A stretch of DNA of 64,000 nucleotides, taken from NCBI RefSeq assembly GCF_001625195.1, contig NC_054391.1, positions 8,942,552-9,006,551 of the forward strand, in the 5' to 3' direction. This DNA is from Drechmeria coniospora. Its lineage: Eukaryota; Ascomycota; Sordariomycetes; Hypocreales; Ophiocordycipitaceae. The number at the start of each line of letters is the position of its first letter. The first letter of the stretch is position 1. Positions 1 to 12,273 of this stretch are shown piece after piece. The translations under genes were made by a program, and so were the position numbers. The notes beneath the pieces are model-generated. The model was not told the origin of the DNA. It searched no databases and saw nothing but the letters and a program-made list of their open reading frames with translations.

Positions 1-300
1 CGAGGACGGAGCGCACCGTACAGTGCATGCACGGACAAGCTACAGTGCATGCACGGACAAGCTACAGTGCATGCACGGAGTACAAGCTGCAGTGCAAGGA
101 GGGAGTGCAAGGAGGGAGTGCAAGGAGGGAGTACAAGCTGCAGTACCAGGACGGAGTACAAGCTGCGGTGCATGTACAGTACATTTGGTTGGACGGTACC
201 TACGGAGTACAAGCTGCAGTACCAGGACGGAGTACAAGCTGAAGTGCATGTACAGTACATTTGGTTGGACAGTACCTACTTGTACTGAGTATCCGTACTG
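1..300. repeat. GTAC-rich tandem and direct repeats
   Basis: Short imperfect units rich in GTGCATGCAC, GGAGTACAAGCT and GCAAGGAGGGAGT are arranged in tandem at 20-120. A 76-bp direct repeat follows, with copies starting at 138 and 214; each includes CTGCAGTACCAGG and TACATTTGGTTGG. Several overlapping reading frames are open on both strands, but they only translate the repeat and look like no known protein. The window edge cuts the array. Confidence 0.8.
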
Positions 301-804
301 TACATGCGCCAGCACCAGCCAACGGAGGATGTACTTGCTTGCAGCTACAGCACGAGGTGCGCAGAGTACAAGTTCAGCCAACGGCGCATGCGCAGCAGCA
401 GCAGGTGCTTGATGATGGTATGCGTACATGTCCTGATGGTCGTAGGTGTACATGTGCTGAGTCGCAGGTGTACATGTCCCGTCGGTAAAGTATGCGCTCA
501 TCGAGGCGGCTACACCTAGTCTACAGTACATGTACGCTGCGCCCACTCTCGGGCAGCTGCAAGTACCAGCTCGGGTGCAGCGTGTTTATGCGGTGCCGTG
601 TGGTCGATCATCGGAATGTACTCTGCACCCGTACTGTACTTGGCTGTCAGTGCAATCTGCATCGACAGTACGGAGTATGCAGTAATTACGGCGTACTCTG
701 CATCGACATGCAAGTACACTGCACATGCGCACGTCTAGGTACCTAGTATGTTCTTTTACTGTCTCGCGCCTTGATTGCGGCACCTAAAGTGCACTTTCAG
801 GTAC

Positions 805-1110
805 ACCTGCAATACAGGTACACGCACATGTTCACCCAAGTACGTCCGCATGTGCACCTACAACTAGCCCACATGTACGGAGTACACCTACAACTACGCC
901 CACATGTACACCTACAACTACGCCCACTGTACACCTACAATTACGTACGCCCACTGCACACCTGCAACTACGCCCACTGCACACCTACAAGTACAGTACA
1001 CCCAGTGCACGCCTACAAGTACGCCCACTGTACACCTACAAGTACGCTCACTGTACACCTACAAGCACAGTACGCCCACTGCACACCTACAACTACGCCC
1101 GCATGCAGAT
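805..1110. repeat. Imperfect ~24-bp tandem array (CGCCCACTGTACACCTACAA type)
   Basis: About a dozen imperfect copies of a roughly 24-bp unit built on GTACACCTACAACTACGCCC run through this stretch. Variation between copies is mostly ATGTAC, CTGTAC or CTGCAC at one position. The array leaves frames open on the plus strand, without resemblance to a known protein. Confidence 0.8.
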
Positions 1111-4100
1111 ACATGTGCATCTGCACTCTGCGAGTGCCGTCGCCGAATGGGAGCTTTTGCTTCGTTTTTCCTCGCGCGCGAAACCGGCGCAGCTGACGGT
1201 GCTTGCGTCATCGACGCGGGGGACAGGCGCTTCCCTGGCACATGTATGCTACGTGGCATCCGCGGCAGGGCGTTGTACGACGATGATGTGAGAGAGCCTG
1301 CTTGTACTTGCATCTGCACAAATACTGCATCCACCACATGCACATGCACCCCCATGCTGTGCATTTACCTACTCAAGTACTTGCAACCACCAAGTGCCTA
1401 CTTGGTCACCCTACGGAGTACTTGCTTGGACGTCCAGTATCGAGTGCATGAGCAAGTACATGTACATGTGCACCACACCACGGAGTACTCCGTACATGCA
1501 GAGCACAATTCTTGTGCTTGCCTCTGCCCCTTGTGTTTCCGGGGCGGCTTTCCCGCAGCAGCATCAGTTAATGCCTACTAACTCAGTACAGCATTTGCAG
1601 CACATGTACTCCGTACTCACGCCTACTTGCACCACATGTACTCACGCCTACTTGCGGCACGCAGCACTCCCACACCCACACCCGAGTGCAGTGCTTCCCT
1701 GCGTGCACTGGACGATGATGACGGAGAACATGGCCGGCTCCGTGCAGCAGGTCCGCGACACGAGACGGGCCGCGCTCGTAACTGCAATGCATCCCTGCCA
1801 GCCCTGCGAGATTGCTGTGGGACACGCATGGCGGCCGAGGTCGGATGTGGCCTAATACCACCGCACACGGACACTGCCAGAGTACTAGTACTTGGACTCC
1901 CGTCACACGCAGCACGGGCGCCAATTCCCAGGCACCGTGCCACGGTCGCACGACGTGACGAGGGCAAATACCCGGGGCGGGTGAATACTCGACGGGCAAA
2001 CACCCGTGTCTGCGCATCAGTCGCCAGTCGCATGCGGCACGAGGTGGTGCACCGCTCAAGGCCTGTGTCTGCTGCGCAGCACTAATGCTCTGTAGGAGAA
2101 GCTTGTTCTGTCAGTACCTTAGGTAGTAGGTACTTGCAGGCACAGGTACCGTAGGCACCGGGTACTGGGTGGACATGCCGCTCACTGTACACCCACCTGG
2201 TGCCGGGGGCTGGCGTGTGCTGACAAGTACTTGCATGCACACCGGTGTCGGTACGAGTGGCGACCTCGTATTCTCTCGGAAAGCCTCCTTCGGAACGGCC
2301 CCTCGGCGGAAACAAGGTTCGCGTAGGCGACGAAACTTTCCACCCATTCATCGCGTGAAAAGGGATGATGGAAATTGGGCCCGCCGTCGATGCGCCGTAC
2401 CGATGGAGCGCGGCTCCTTGGCCGGCGAGGGGAATGCGCAAGCAAGTACAGAGTGACTGTACTGTACATGTACTTGTGACGACGTGGACTCGACACCAAT
2501 AAGTACAGTACACATACTTGGTACTGCTCACTTGTGCATGTATAAAGTACTCGAGCACTGCTACTGCACACACTTGGTACGGAGTGGTGGTGGGCGCTGT
2601 ACGGAGTATTTACCGCGCAATCCTCGTCTCAACTTGCACGGCACCTGCGCTTCCCGCGAGGGATGCTCGGTGCAAGGGACTCTGTCGGCTCCGCGCCACG
2701 ACATGCCTGCACAGTGCTCGCCGGGCCTCGTACGCGGTAGTGGTGCACCCGAGGAGTGCTCTCGCAAGCAAGGCAGGGCGACGGCGCGACGGCGAGGTTT
2801 ATACTTTTGCTACGGCCAGTGTGGCTGCGCAGCGTGCCGTACTGTAGGTGTACTGTACAGTAGGTGTGCAGCGGCCTGTACTCCGTAGGTGTAGGTGCAA
2901 TTGCACTGTACTTGAGTGTCGGAGTGCTGCGTACTGCAAGTAGGCGCAAGTACGGAGCACATGTGCTGCAAATACTGCATTGCTTGGGTCCAGGTGCCGA
3001 GTCCTCCGTACTACTGGGATAGGCTGTCTCGCGCCGCTGCCCGGCCCTGAACCACGACGAGGCCTCGCTCCGCCCCTGGTGCCTGGGCGGACTAGAACCC
3101 CTATTCCTCTCCACATCGGTCGCTCCACACGAGACGGCAGATGCTGAACTGGGCAATGAGAAGACGCCCGGGGGCGGCACGGAGCATCCCGTCGCGCGGC
3201 GGGCCAGCCAGCCTAGTCCCACGCCGTCTCGGCGACGGCCCCACGGCGTTGCCAATCGTCTGCCAAATAACTGTCCGTCCAGTCGTCGGCCACATCGTCC
3301 GTCCCGCCGTCGACCGAATCGTCAAAAGATCAAGGGACGTGCCGCATGTCACGCGGCGATGCACCGACCGACGATGCCTCGGCCTGCTGATCCGTCGCTT
3401 GGCCGCCGCAATATTGAGCGTCGCCTACGCCGCGTTGGGTCGCGACGCCGTGGGAGCGTCGCCGAGACACCGCGGGCCCCTCTCCTTGCTCGTGCCCTCG
3501 CGCCCTCGCCGCAGGCCCCCCGGCAGCTCCATCATTGGCCCGGCCAGCAATGCGAGGAAATTCGATGCCGCCACGTCCGAGACCAATCGGCATGCAGCAG
3601 TCGCCGCCGCGAGAGTCCCCATTCCCCCTGGACGAAGCGGGCGGCGACGGTTGGTGGCAGGCTCCGTTGACCGTCGTCGCCCATGGGCTCGTATTCGTCG
3701 CTCGCTTGCCTGCCGAGGGCTCGCGCGCCAAGGAAGCGCGACGAGGGAGCACGAGCGGTGCGCGCAAACCACGGTCGGGAGTGCCTGCGCCCACATGCCC
3801 TGGGCAGCAATGAGGACCGCCCTTTTCGTCGGGCCACTGCTGCTGCGCATGTGTTGTGCCGTGCATGCATCTACGGAGCACAGAAGGATCATGGATGGGT
3901 GCTTGTATGCAGGCGTTCATGTGGTGGACAAGTGCATGGGTGAGGTGCAAGTATTAATCACGGCAATTTACGGGCCACAAGAAGATACAACCACAAGTGG
4001 TGCAAGTACATGTACGGAGTACAAGAGGATACATCTGCTCCGTGCTCTGTCCGTACCGTACTGCAAGTATTACTCCGTACGATGTACAGGAGGTGCAAGT

Positions 4101-5139
4101 ATTGCTCGGCAAGGCACTTGCCAGCCGGTACATGCATGTACCATATGTGCATGCGCCGAGTACCGCTGCCCTGTATTATCATTGTCACTTGTTTCCGAGC
4201 CGAAGCCGTGATGCATCAACCGGAACCGTTTCTTTGTTTCTTCGTCTTGCGTCCTCTCGCCCTGGCACAAGTCCCGGATCGGCGGTTCGGCACCGACGGC
4301 GACACCGACGGCGACCCGCCGACACGAGTCCATGGCGGCTGGGCGGTCCGAGAAGTGAGATGGGCCACAGCAATGGCGACTTTTTTTTTCCTTCACCGAA
4401 CACCGCCATGCGCATGTCATTATGCTACCTGTGCCGTCCTCCGTAGGCACAAAGCACAGGCACCCGAGCACTCGGTGCAGATCCCCACCTGCGCAGGTGC
4501 ATTGTGCTTGCTGCGCAAATTCCATCCTCGTCATTCACGGCAGATGACGGCGGCGTGCGTCACGATGCACCCGTTGTGCGACTGCAGCGATGCTTGCATC
4601 TGGCACCTGTCGTACGCCCACAGCGCACTGCTGGTGCTCCGTACAGCGGGGTGGCCAGGGGGCGATTCATTTTTTGCGTACTACTTGGTACCTGGTAGGT
4701 AGATACTAACCTAGCACTTACCTAGTACTGTGGAACGGAGTGCTCCGTAGCGCTATCAAGATTGAATCGTCACTTTTTCTACAGTGGTGACCGTGCCACA
4801 AGTGATGACGGAGCACAGGTACTCCGTACAGAGCATTGTATTACCACCTTTGATTGTCCGAAAGAATCGTTTGCATGACGAGGTAGAAAATGCGGAGCGA
4901 TGGCGCCTACGAGCAATTACAGAGTGCAGAGTGCAGCGTACGGTACGGAGTGCTAGGTGTAGGTAACTGTGCCGCCGGAGCCGTTCCATGGACATCTCCA
5001 GCGCACGGGCACGACCTGGTTGCACTGTACTGCAAGTGCCTAGTAATGCCGGGCCTCCGTGCTCCGTGTACCGTGCGAAATACAGGTGCAACAACGGAGT
5101 GCGTGCTCGGCACAACAGCGACTCTCACGCCTGCTCCTC
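1111..5139. other. No recognisable gene; GTAC-rich spacer with a GC-rich island at ~3.0-3.9 kb
   Basis: No frame here resembles a protein family I know. The flanks (1.1-2.9 and 4.0-5.1 kb) are dotted with GTAC-containing words such as TACGGAGTA and CAAGTAC. In contrast, about 3020-3850 is GC-rich and free of these words, with overlapping frames open on both strands (for example 3141-4211 plus and 3330-3950 minus). None has a recognisable domain, so I do not call a gene; a lineage-specific gene or a decayed one is possible. Confidence 0.5.
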
Positions 5140-7055
5140 TGGTGGCCAATATCCCTTTGGCCACAGCTAAGCCATCCCACCACAGCCAACTCATAATTAT
5201 GGCCACGGCGAATTCATATGGCCACAGCGATTCCATTTGGCACAGCGAATCCATTTGGCACGGCGAATCCATTTGGCACGGCGAATCCATGACCACAGCG
5301 TATCTATTCCACCCCGGCGAATCTATCCTGCCACAGCGAATCCATTTGGCACAGGGAATAAATTTGGCCACAGCGAATCTATTCCACAATAATAGCGAAT
5401 CTATTTGGCTATAGCGAATCTATTTGGCACAGCAACTCCATTTGGCTATGGCGAATCTATCCTGCCACAGCGAATCCATCTCGCCAGCGAATCCATTTGA
5501 TCCATTTGACCACAGCGTATCTATTCCACCACGGCGAATCTATTTGGCACAGCGAATCCATTTGGCTATAGCGAATTTATCCTGCCACAGCGAACCCATT
5601 TGGCAACGCGAATCCATTTGGCTGTAGCGAATCTATCCTGCCACGGCGAATCCATCTCGCCAGCGAACCCATTTAGCACTCTTTAGCACAGCGAATCCAT
5701 TTGATCCATTTGGCCACAGCGAACCCATTCCACCATAGCGAATCTATCCCGCCACAGCAAACCTATCCCGCCACAGCGAATCCATTTGGCACCTCGAATT
5801 CGTTTCCATTTGGCACGGCGAATCCAATTGGCTACAGCGAATCCATCTGGCACAGCGAATTTATCCTGCCACAGCGAATCCATCTCGCCACAGCGAATCC
5901 ATCTCGCCACAGCGAATCCATCTCGCCACAGCGAACCCATTTAGCACGGCGAATCCATTTGGCTCGGCGAATCCATTTGGCCAAAGCGAATCTATTCCAC
6001 TACAACAATCTATCCTTCCACAACGAATCCATCTCGCCACAGCGAATCCATTTGGCTACAGCGAATCTATTTGGCACAGCGAATCTACTTGGCACAGCGA
6101 ATCCATTTGGCGAATCCATCCACCACATCAAGTCTATCCCGCCACAGCGAATCCATTTGGCCACGTATCCATTTGGCACAGCGAATCCATCTGCCCACAG
6201 CGAATCCATCTGCCCACAGCGAATCCATCTCGAATCTATCCCGCCACAGCGAATCCATCCGGCACGGCGAATCCATTTGGCTACAGTAAATCTATTTGGC
6301 ACGGCGATACCATTTGGCTATGGCGAATCTATCCTGCCACGGCTAATCCATCCTGCCACGGCGAATCCATCCCGCCATAGCGAATCCATCTCGCCACAGC
6401 GAACCAATTTGGCACAGCAAATCATTTGGCTATAGCGAATCTATCCTGCTACAGCGAATCATTCTCGCCACAGCGAATCTATCCGAATTTATCCTGCCAT
6501 GGCCAATCCATTTGGCACAGCGAATCCATTTGGCGACAACGAATCCATCTCCTCACAGCGAATCTATCCCGCTACAGCAATCTATCCTGCGATGGCCAAT
6601 CCATTTGGCCACTGCGAACCCATTTTGCCGCAGTGAACTCATTTGGCCACGGCGAAGCGAATCCGGTTGGCGCAGCGAATTTATCCCGCCACAGCGAATC
6701 TATCCTGCCACTGCAAATACATCTCGCCACAACGAACCTATCCCGCTACAGCAAATCTATCCTGCCATAGCGAATCCATTTGCCCACAGCGAATCCATTT
6801 GCCCACAGCGAATCCATCCCGCTACAGAGCATCTATCCTGCTACAGCAAATCTATCTCGCCATAGCAAATCTATCTCGCCATAGCAAATCTATCTCGCCA
6901 CAGCAAATCTATCTCGACACAACGAACCTATCCCGCTACAGCGAATCTATCCCGCCACAGCGTATCTCTCCCGCCACAGGGAATATCCCGCCACAGCAAA
7001 TATCCCGCCACAGCGAACATCCCGCCACAGCGAATTCGTCCCGCCACAGCTACGG
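5140..7055. repeat. ~1.9-kb minisatellite of degenerate ~19-bp units
   Basis: Roughly a hundred degenerate copies of a unit near CCACAGCGAATCCATCTCG. The most regular stretch, at about 5880-5940, has exact 19-bp spacing. Units differ mainly in the segment after CGAATC (CATTTGGCA, TATCCTGCC, CATCTCGCC). Because 19 is not a multiple of 3, three units (57 bp) translate as a 19-residue period that visits all three frames, so long frames such as 5701-6435 stay open. The reverse strand is also open. There is no plausible start context or family resemblance, so I call it a repeat and not a gene. It ends about 270 bp beyond the stop codon of the minus-strand WD40 gene. Confidence 0.9.
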
Positions 7056-7324
7056 ATGCTGCACTCCCACTCGTATAGAGTACATCAAGGTGTATTATGT
7101 AATACTCGCTCGAGCATCCTCGCTCGCCATCTCCTCTCCACGTCGCGAGAAGCAAACCGGCACGCCCGTTTACCCTCTTCGGCGCAAGACGCAGCTGCAT
7201 CCGACCATCAGCGCCGCCTCGCTCCCCCGATCCGACGCACCCGCCGTCCAGTACGCATCCCCCCCCCCCCCCCCCCGCTCCCCTGACCCGAAGCACCCGC
7301 CGTCCAGCACGCATCCCCCCCCCC
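7056..7324. other. Downstream flank of the WD40 gene with two poly-C tracts
   Basis: A short spacer between the minisatellite and the WD40 stop codon. It holds an 18-base C run at 7259-7276 and a 9-base C run at 7316-7324, each preceded by a similar CGTCCAG-ACGCAT sequence (a small direct repeat). It would form the 3' untranslated region of the minus-strand gene. Homopolymer lengths may be inexact in the assembly. Confidence 0.6.
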
Positions 7325-9133
7325 TCAATCAACGGCCGCTTCGTCCTCAAACACGTCGTACACGCCCACGCGGCCCTGCCGGTCCCCGATGACGAGCCGC
7401 CGGCCGTCGGCCGAAAAGGCGAGCTCCGTGACGAGCCCGAGGTCGTCAAACTGCTCGAACCCGGCCCGCGGTCCGCTGTCAATGGCCAGCGCGTCCCTAC
7501 TCGGCCAGCACCACAGCTCGCGGCCGTCGGCGACGTCGAGGATGCAGAGGCGGCCGCGCGCGCCGAGGCCGGCACCGCGCGCGTGGCAGTAGGCGACGTG
7601 GCGGCAGTCGGGCGACACGCACGACGTGCCGTTGGGTATGGCAAACGTCCGCGTCGAGTTGGCCGACAGGTCCCAGACGAGCACCTGCCGCGACGGCACG
7701 GGCACGCGCGTCAGGCTCCCGCCGCCGCCGCCGCCGACGGCCCGGACGCTCGCGGGGATCCAGATGGAGACGACGAGGCTGCCGTGGGCGCGCAGCTCGC
7801 TGGGGATGGCCGTCGCCATGTCGGCGTGCTGCCACGGCCGCGCGACGCGGTACGGCTTGGCCGCCGTCGACGTCGTCTCGAGGTCGCCGACGTCCCAGGC
7901 GACGAGCAGCGTCTCCTTGTCCGGCGGCGGCCGTCCGGGGCGAGGCTGTCGCGGGCCCGCGGCGGCCACGAGGAGCGGGCCCGTCGCCGACAGCGCGAGC
8001 TCCGGGTACTGCGGCACAAAGGGCAGGCCCGCCCGCGCGAGGCAGATGGACCTCGACCTCGCAAACGGCTTCCTCTCCGCCTTGCCGTCGGCCGCCGCGT
8101 AGAGGTCGATGGAGCCGTCGGCGGCGCGGTACAGCGCCAGCAGGGGCCGGTGGCCCGAGCCGTCGACCTCGGCCCGCCCCGCCGTCCACCGGTCGGCGTC
8201 GTCGAGCGTCTGCAGGCACTTCTTGCGGCGCCAGTCCCACACGTCGACCGACCGTCCGAACCGCGTGGCCACGGCGACGAGCGGCGACGTCTCGGACAGC
8301 AGGCAGTGGCTCCGGATCAGGTAGTCGCGCGACCGGGACTGCGCCTCCGTGTACGACGAGAACTTGATGACGGCCCGCGTCGCGCCCTCGTCGGCGTCCC
8401 AGATCCTCACCGTGTTGTTTCCGTGCTTGCTGGCGAGCACGGCCGAGCTCGGCGACAGGTCGAGGTGGTGGACGCCGCCGCCGCCGCCGCCGCGCTTGTC
8501 GTCCGGGACGAGCAGCTTGGCCGCTCGCAAGTCGAGCCGAGGCCGCGACCGAGGCCCCCTTCCTCGAGCCATCTCGGGCGCCGCCGATCGGTGTCGACGG
8601 GGAATCTCACGCCTCGCATCCGCATGAGCCGGCGCGGCGGCCGGCGCCGACGGCGTCTTTACGAGCCGTGACATGACGAGGGCCGACGAGGCGCCGAAAG
8701 GGTCGAGGTGGTCGCCGGACACTTGGACCGACTCTCGCGACGGCATCCGCCTCGGCTGTCTCGCCTTGGCCGGAAGCGGTGGAAGCGGTTTGTTCGGCGG
8801 AGGGTAGATGCTGTAGGTCGAACCCGACAACGACGGCGCTCCCAGCCTGCCGCTCGTGGAAGGAGACGACTGCCCTCCCGACAGTGTTCGACCGGCGTCC
8901 GAAGCCCTCCTCTCCGGGCCGTCCAAGGCGTGCCATGGGGGCTCCCAGCCGTACCGAGCATCGTCGTGGGGCGTCGTGGCATGCGGTTCCCGGGCCGCCG
9001 AGGTCGTGCGAGGGGGTGGCGGCGTCGCCGGCGTGGCCCCGTGACGGTGACGGCGGGCACTCGGTCGGCCCAAGTCGACTCTGCCGAGGGCGTCGGCGAG
9101 GCCTGCTTCGTCTCGAGGCAAGTAATGAGTCAT
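7325..9133 (-). CDS. WD40-repeat-like protein of unknown function
   Basis: A single open frame of 602 residues on the minus strand. Residues 1-210 are disordered, rich in Pro, Ser and Arg, with a proline stretch near 110-120. From about 220 the chain shows WD40-like blades: HLDLSPSSAVLASKHGNN with VRIWD (223-246), SVDVWDWRRKKCLQTL (295-310), later LLVAWDVGDL and RQVLVWDLSAN, and a last blade with LAFSADGRRLVIGDRQGRVGVYDV close to the C-terminus. Such beta-propellers are usually scaffolds, but this family has no function known to me. The start at 9133 is the first ATG of the frame; an upstream exon cannot be excluded. Poly-Gly stretches arise from GCC/GGC runs. Confidence 0.82.
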   Translation of the reverse strand: MTHYLPRDEAGLADALGRVDLGRPSARRHRHGATPATPPPPRTTSAAREPHATTPHDDARYGWEPPWHALDGPERRASDAGRTLSGGQSSPSTSGRLGAPSLSGSTYSIYPPPNKPLPPLPAKARQPRRMPSRESVQVSGDHLDPFGASSALVMSRLVKTPSAPAAAPAHADARREIPRRHRSAAPEMARGRGPRSRPRLDLRAAKLLVPDDKRGGGGGGVHHLDLSPSSAVLASKHGNNTVRIWDADEGATRAVIKFSSYTEAQSRSRDYLIRSHCLLSETSPLVAVATRFGRSVDVWDWRRKKCLQTLDDADRWTAGRAEVDGSGHRPLLALYRAADGSIDLYAAADGKAERKPFARSRSICLARAGLPFVPQYPELALSATGPLLVAAAGPRQPRPGRPPPDKETLLVAWDVGDLETTSTAAKPYRVARPWQHADMATAIPSELRAHGSLVVSIWIPASVRAVGGGGGGSLTRVPVPSRQVLVWDLSANSTRTFAIPNGTSCVSPDCRHVAYCHARGAGLGARGRLCILDVADGRELWCWPSRDALAIDSGPRAGFEQFDDLGLVTELAFSADGRRLVIGDRQGRVGVYDVFEDEAAVD

Positions 9134-9510
9134 CGCTTCGCCTTGGGTCGCCGTCGTCCGGTGCGGCCCGTTCCTGTGAGGTCCAACGGCTCGTGGGTGA
9201 TGAGCATCGACGACGCCGACGCGGGAAGCACGTACGCCGCTCGGTCAAGCATGTCCGAAGTGGACGGGCGAGGAGAGTGTGCGCGGCGGCAAGGGGGGCG
9301 GGGGGTTTTGAGAGTCGTCGCGATCCCCTGCTCCCCTGAGCCCGTTCCGGGCACGTGGCACGAGGTGTCGAAACAGGTCTGTGAGTGCGTCGGCCGTGTC
9401 AGACGGGAGCGGGACGAGGTGGTCGAGTGGAGGACGAGGCAAGATTCGACTCCATCTCCGTGCCCCTTGCGAACTCGGCACACCATGCCTCGCCACGAGT
9501 CTCCGTCTCG

Positions 9511-9812
9511 CCCTCCTCTTTTTCTTTCCCTCCTCTTTTTCTTTCCCTCCTCTTTTTCTTCCCCTCCTCTTTCTATTCCCCTCCTCTTTCTATTCCCTCC
9601 TCTTTTTCTTCCCCTCCTCTTTCTATTCCCCTCCTCTTTCTATTCCCTCCTCTTTCTATTCCCCTCCTCTTTCTAATCCCCTCCTCTTTCTATTCCCCTC
9701 CTCTTTTTATTCCCCTCTCCTTTCCCCCCCCCCCCTTCTTTCTCTCCCGCCTTCCTTCCCTCCCGCCTTTCCTCTCTCCCGCCTTCCTTCTCTCCCGACT
9801 TCCTTCCCTCCC
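9511..9812. repeat. Pyrimidine-rich 17-bp tandem repeat
   Basis: Units of CCTCCTCTTTCTATTCC and CCTCCTCTTTTTCTTTC (17 bp) repeat across this region, then grade into CCTTCCCTCCCG units and a C run near 9726-9742. The plus strand is almost purely C and T, which could favour triplex or nuclease-sensitive DNA. Frames through it are low complexity. Confidence 0.85.
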
Positions 9813-12226
9813 GCCTTCCCCCGCTGCCTCTCTCCTTCTCGCCGTCTCCGACTTCCTGCCTTCCCTTTGCCTTGCTCCTTCTCGATCGCCCTTCTCTCTC
9901 GCCGGCGCCTTCTCTGGCATCGCGCTTGGCCTCGCCGGCTCCTTCTCGCTCTTGGCCGGTGGAACCAAGCTAAGCCCGATCGGCCTGCCCTCGTTCGAGG
10001 CGCGACTGCAGGCCGAGGACGGATGATGCGCCGAACGGGTCGTTGCATGCAGCCAGCCTAAGCCGCATGGGCCCGAGCAAGTCCAGGCACCTCAGACGAC
10101 GGCCGAGGTGGTGAAGGATACATGTTCCTCCACGGCGCGCGCGGTGAGCGGCGAGTCCATCACAGTACCCTCCTTGTACCTGTACTTGCGCTCCGCAGCC
10201 GGCGCGGAGATGGCGAGCGCCCCCGGCGCCACCGAGTCCAAAACGGTGCCGTTACGCGCGCGTGGCGGAAAGCCTCAGCCGCCGCCCGTTCTTGTTTCGT
10301 CGGCCCAGCACGTGCAAGCACAAACACTCCATGCCCTCCGTCCTACGCACCGTCGCTCGGCCAGAGGCCAGCCGTACAAGTGCACTCGCAGGGTGAGCGA
10401 TGGGATGCAGGTGTGCATGGATCCCTGCCGGGGATGGGCTGGTTGGGTTGGACCCTGCTGCTACGTTCCGGGCTCGCCTATCGAAGAGGCAACATCCTCG
10501 TCGAGTGCCTGCCAAGGGCACCACCATGATGCCTCGGTTCCATCGAGCTCTGGCTGCCATTCGCCGCTGTACTTATGTGCACGTATCGTTGTGCACCTAC
10601 TCGATGCCTAGGGCACTGTGCTGTGCCGTGCGTTTGCGAGCAGCAGAGTGTACATGTATTCTATCCAACCGGCAAGGATGGGATGCCCAACGCCCAGCGC
10701 CTTTGTCGTCGCCCCGTCGTTTGGCGGATAACGTCAACACCCACGCCCACCGCTAGACCTACTCGCAAGTATCAGTAGTGCAAAGTACTCGCTGTGCCGT
10801 AAGCACGGAGCAAGGGCACCGAACTGTAACCGTCGAAAGGCGGGCGAAACGAGCGATTCGAGCCGGCCGGGCTTGTCTCATTTCCCCTACCGAGTCATGC
10901 CCCTGCTCCCCACACCACGCACCTCCTGGGCCTCAGCCTTTAGTCTTCAGCAGGAAGCAGGATCGCCAGCCGCAGCCGTGGAATCCCGACTGTTCTCCAC
11001 ATTTGCCTTGCACATGACGAGTTCGCCCGACGTTGCCGCTTCGATTCGTCGAGAGATGCTCCGACCCTTTCAGTTCGAGGGCTGATACTGGTTAGGCTCG
11101 TCATATCTCGACCGGTCCACTCGCACGATCAGCTCGCCTGTCGAATCCTCGTAGCTCGATACACCCTATTGTGCGTTCTACCCGTCGTGGGAGGATTCCG
11201 TACCGTCAGCCCTGCTGGTAGTGATCTGTAGTTGTAGCAATATCTTGAGTACTCGTAGGAATAATTCTCCGTACACCTACCAAGCACATGCATCGTGCCG
11301 AGTGCGGGCAACGAGTATGCAGTCAAACCACCAGACGCTGCCTCTGCGGCATGGGAAGGCGACATGAATGACGAGGACGGCAAGGACTACTCCCACTCCC
11401 ACTCCCTACAGCGTTCACGCACACCTACTGAGTATTATTCACTATTATTCACCACCAAGTGCTCCGTACGGAAAAGGTACAGCTTCTCTACTGGTACAGG
11501 TAATACGTGGTGTACTGCAAGTAAGTACAAGTAGGTATTGTCATGCCAAAGTACGTGCCGAGGTAGCTGCGGACCCCGGAGCCCTCCGGCCATGCAAACG
11601 GAGTCACTCGGCGGATAATGATAGTCATTACTTATTGAATTACGGATATAGGTGTACCCGAGTATTATGAGGTGCTGGTAATATTAATAACGGTTCATTA
11701 TTTGGCATCCGTATTCCGTATCCATCAAGCCAAGAAACCCCAGAGTCCCCCCCTTTCCCCGCCCCTGTCGCTTCGCCCGCCAATGCACGACGGCCAGATC
11801 CCTGCAACAGCACCGCCGACAGATACAAGTATGCTTTGCAAGTAATAGTTGCACGTCCTACTATACGAGTACGGAGTATTTCAAAGTTAAAGCTAGTACA
11901 GCACAGTAAAGGCTGTACATGTAGGTGTACTTGGTAGGTGTACTTGGTAGGTGTGTTGTACGCACATGTACTGCTATACAGGCACCTGCTTTAGTACGTG
12001 ATGCCATCATCGCCGCCCAGGTGACGACCTTTGTCCTTGCATGGACGAGCCTCCCGAGTCGTCGCACCGTCCGAGTCTCCAGCATTCGACCGTCAAGTTG
12101 CACTGCCACGCCGGAGGAGTTGGCCGATGGCAACCTGTGCCGTACTCTCCGGACGCGAGCACCTCTGGCACAGCACCCTTGCATCGACCATGGTACACGT
12201 GCACCTCCACGCATGACACGAGTGAG

Positions 12227-12273
12227 GATGCGAGTGCTCCGGGCAAAGATGCGAGTGCTCCGGGCAAAGATGC
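12227..12273. repeat. 21-bp tandem repeat, 2.2 copies
   Basis: GATGCGAGTGCTCCGGGCAA plus one A occurs at 12227 and 12248, with a partial copy from 12269. The unit is a multiple of three and translates as a 7-residue repeat in an otherwise unrecognised plus-strand frame. Confidence 0.75.

Noticed and set aside
5701..6435. 244-codon frame in the minisatellite as a repeat-protein gene
   Set aside because: It only translates the 19-bp unit; equivalent frames exist on both strands and no start context or conserved flank is seen. Kept as a finding, not as a gene.
5140..7055. CRISPR-like array
   Set aside because: There are no unique spacers between constant repeats; units are contiguous and degenerate, and the genome is eukaryotic.
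7583..8671. 362-codon plus-strand frame opposite the WD40 gene
   Set aside because: Antisense shadow, Arg-rich low-quality translation.
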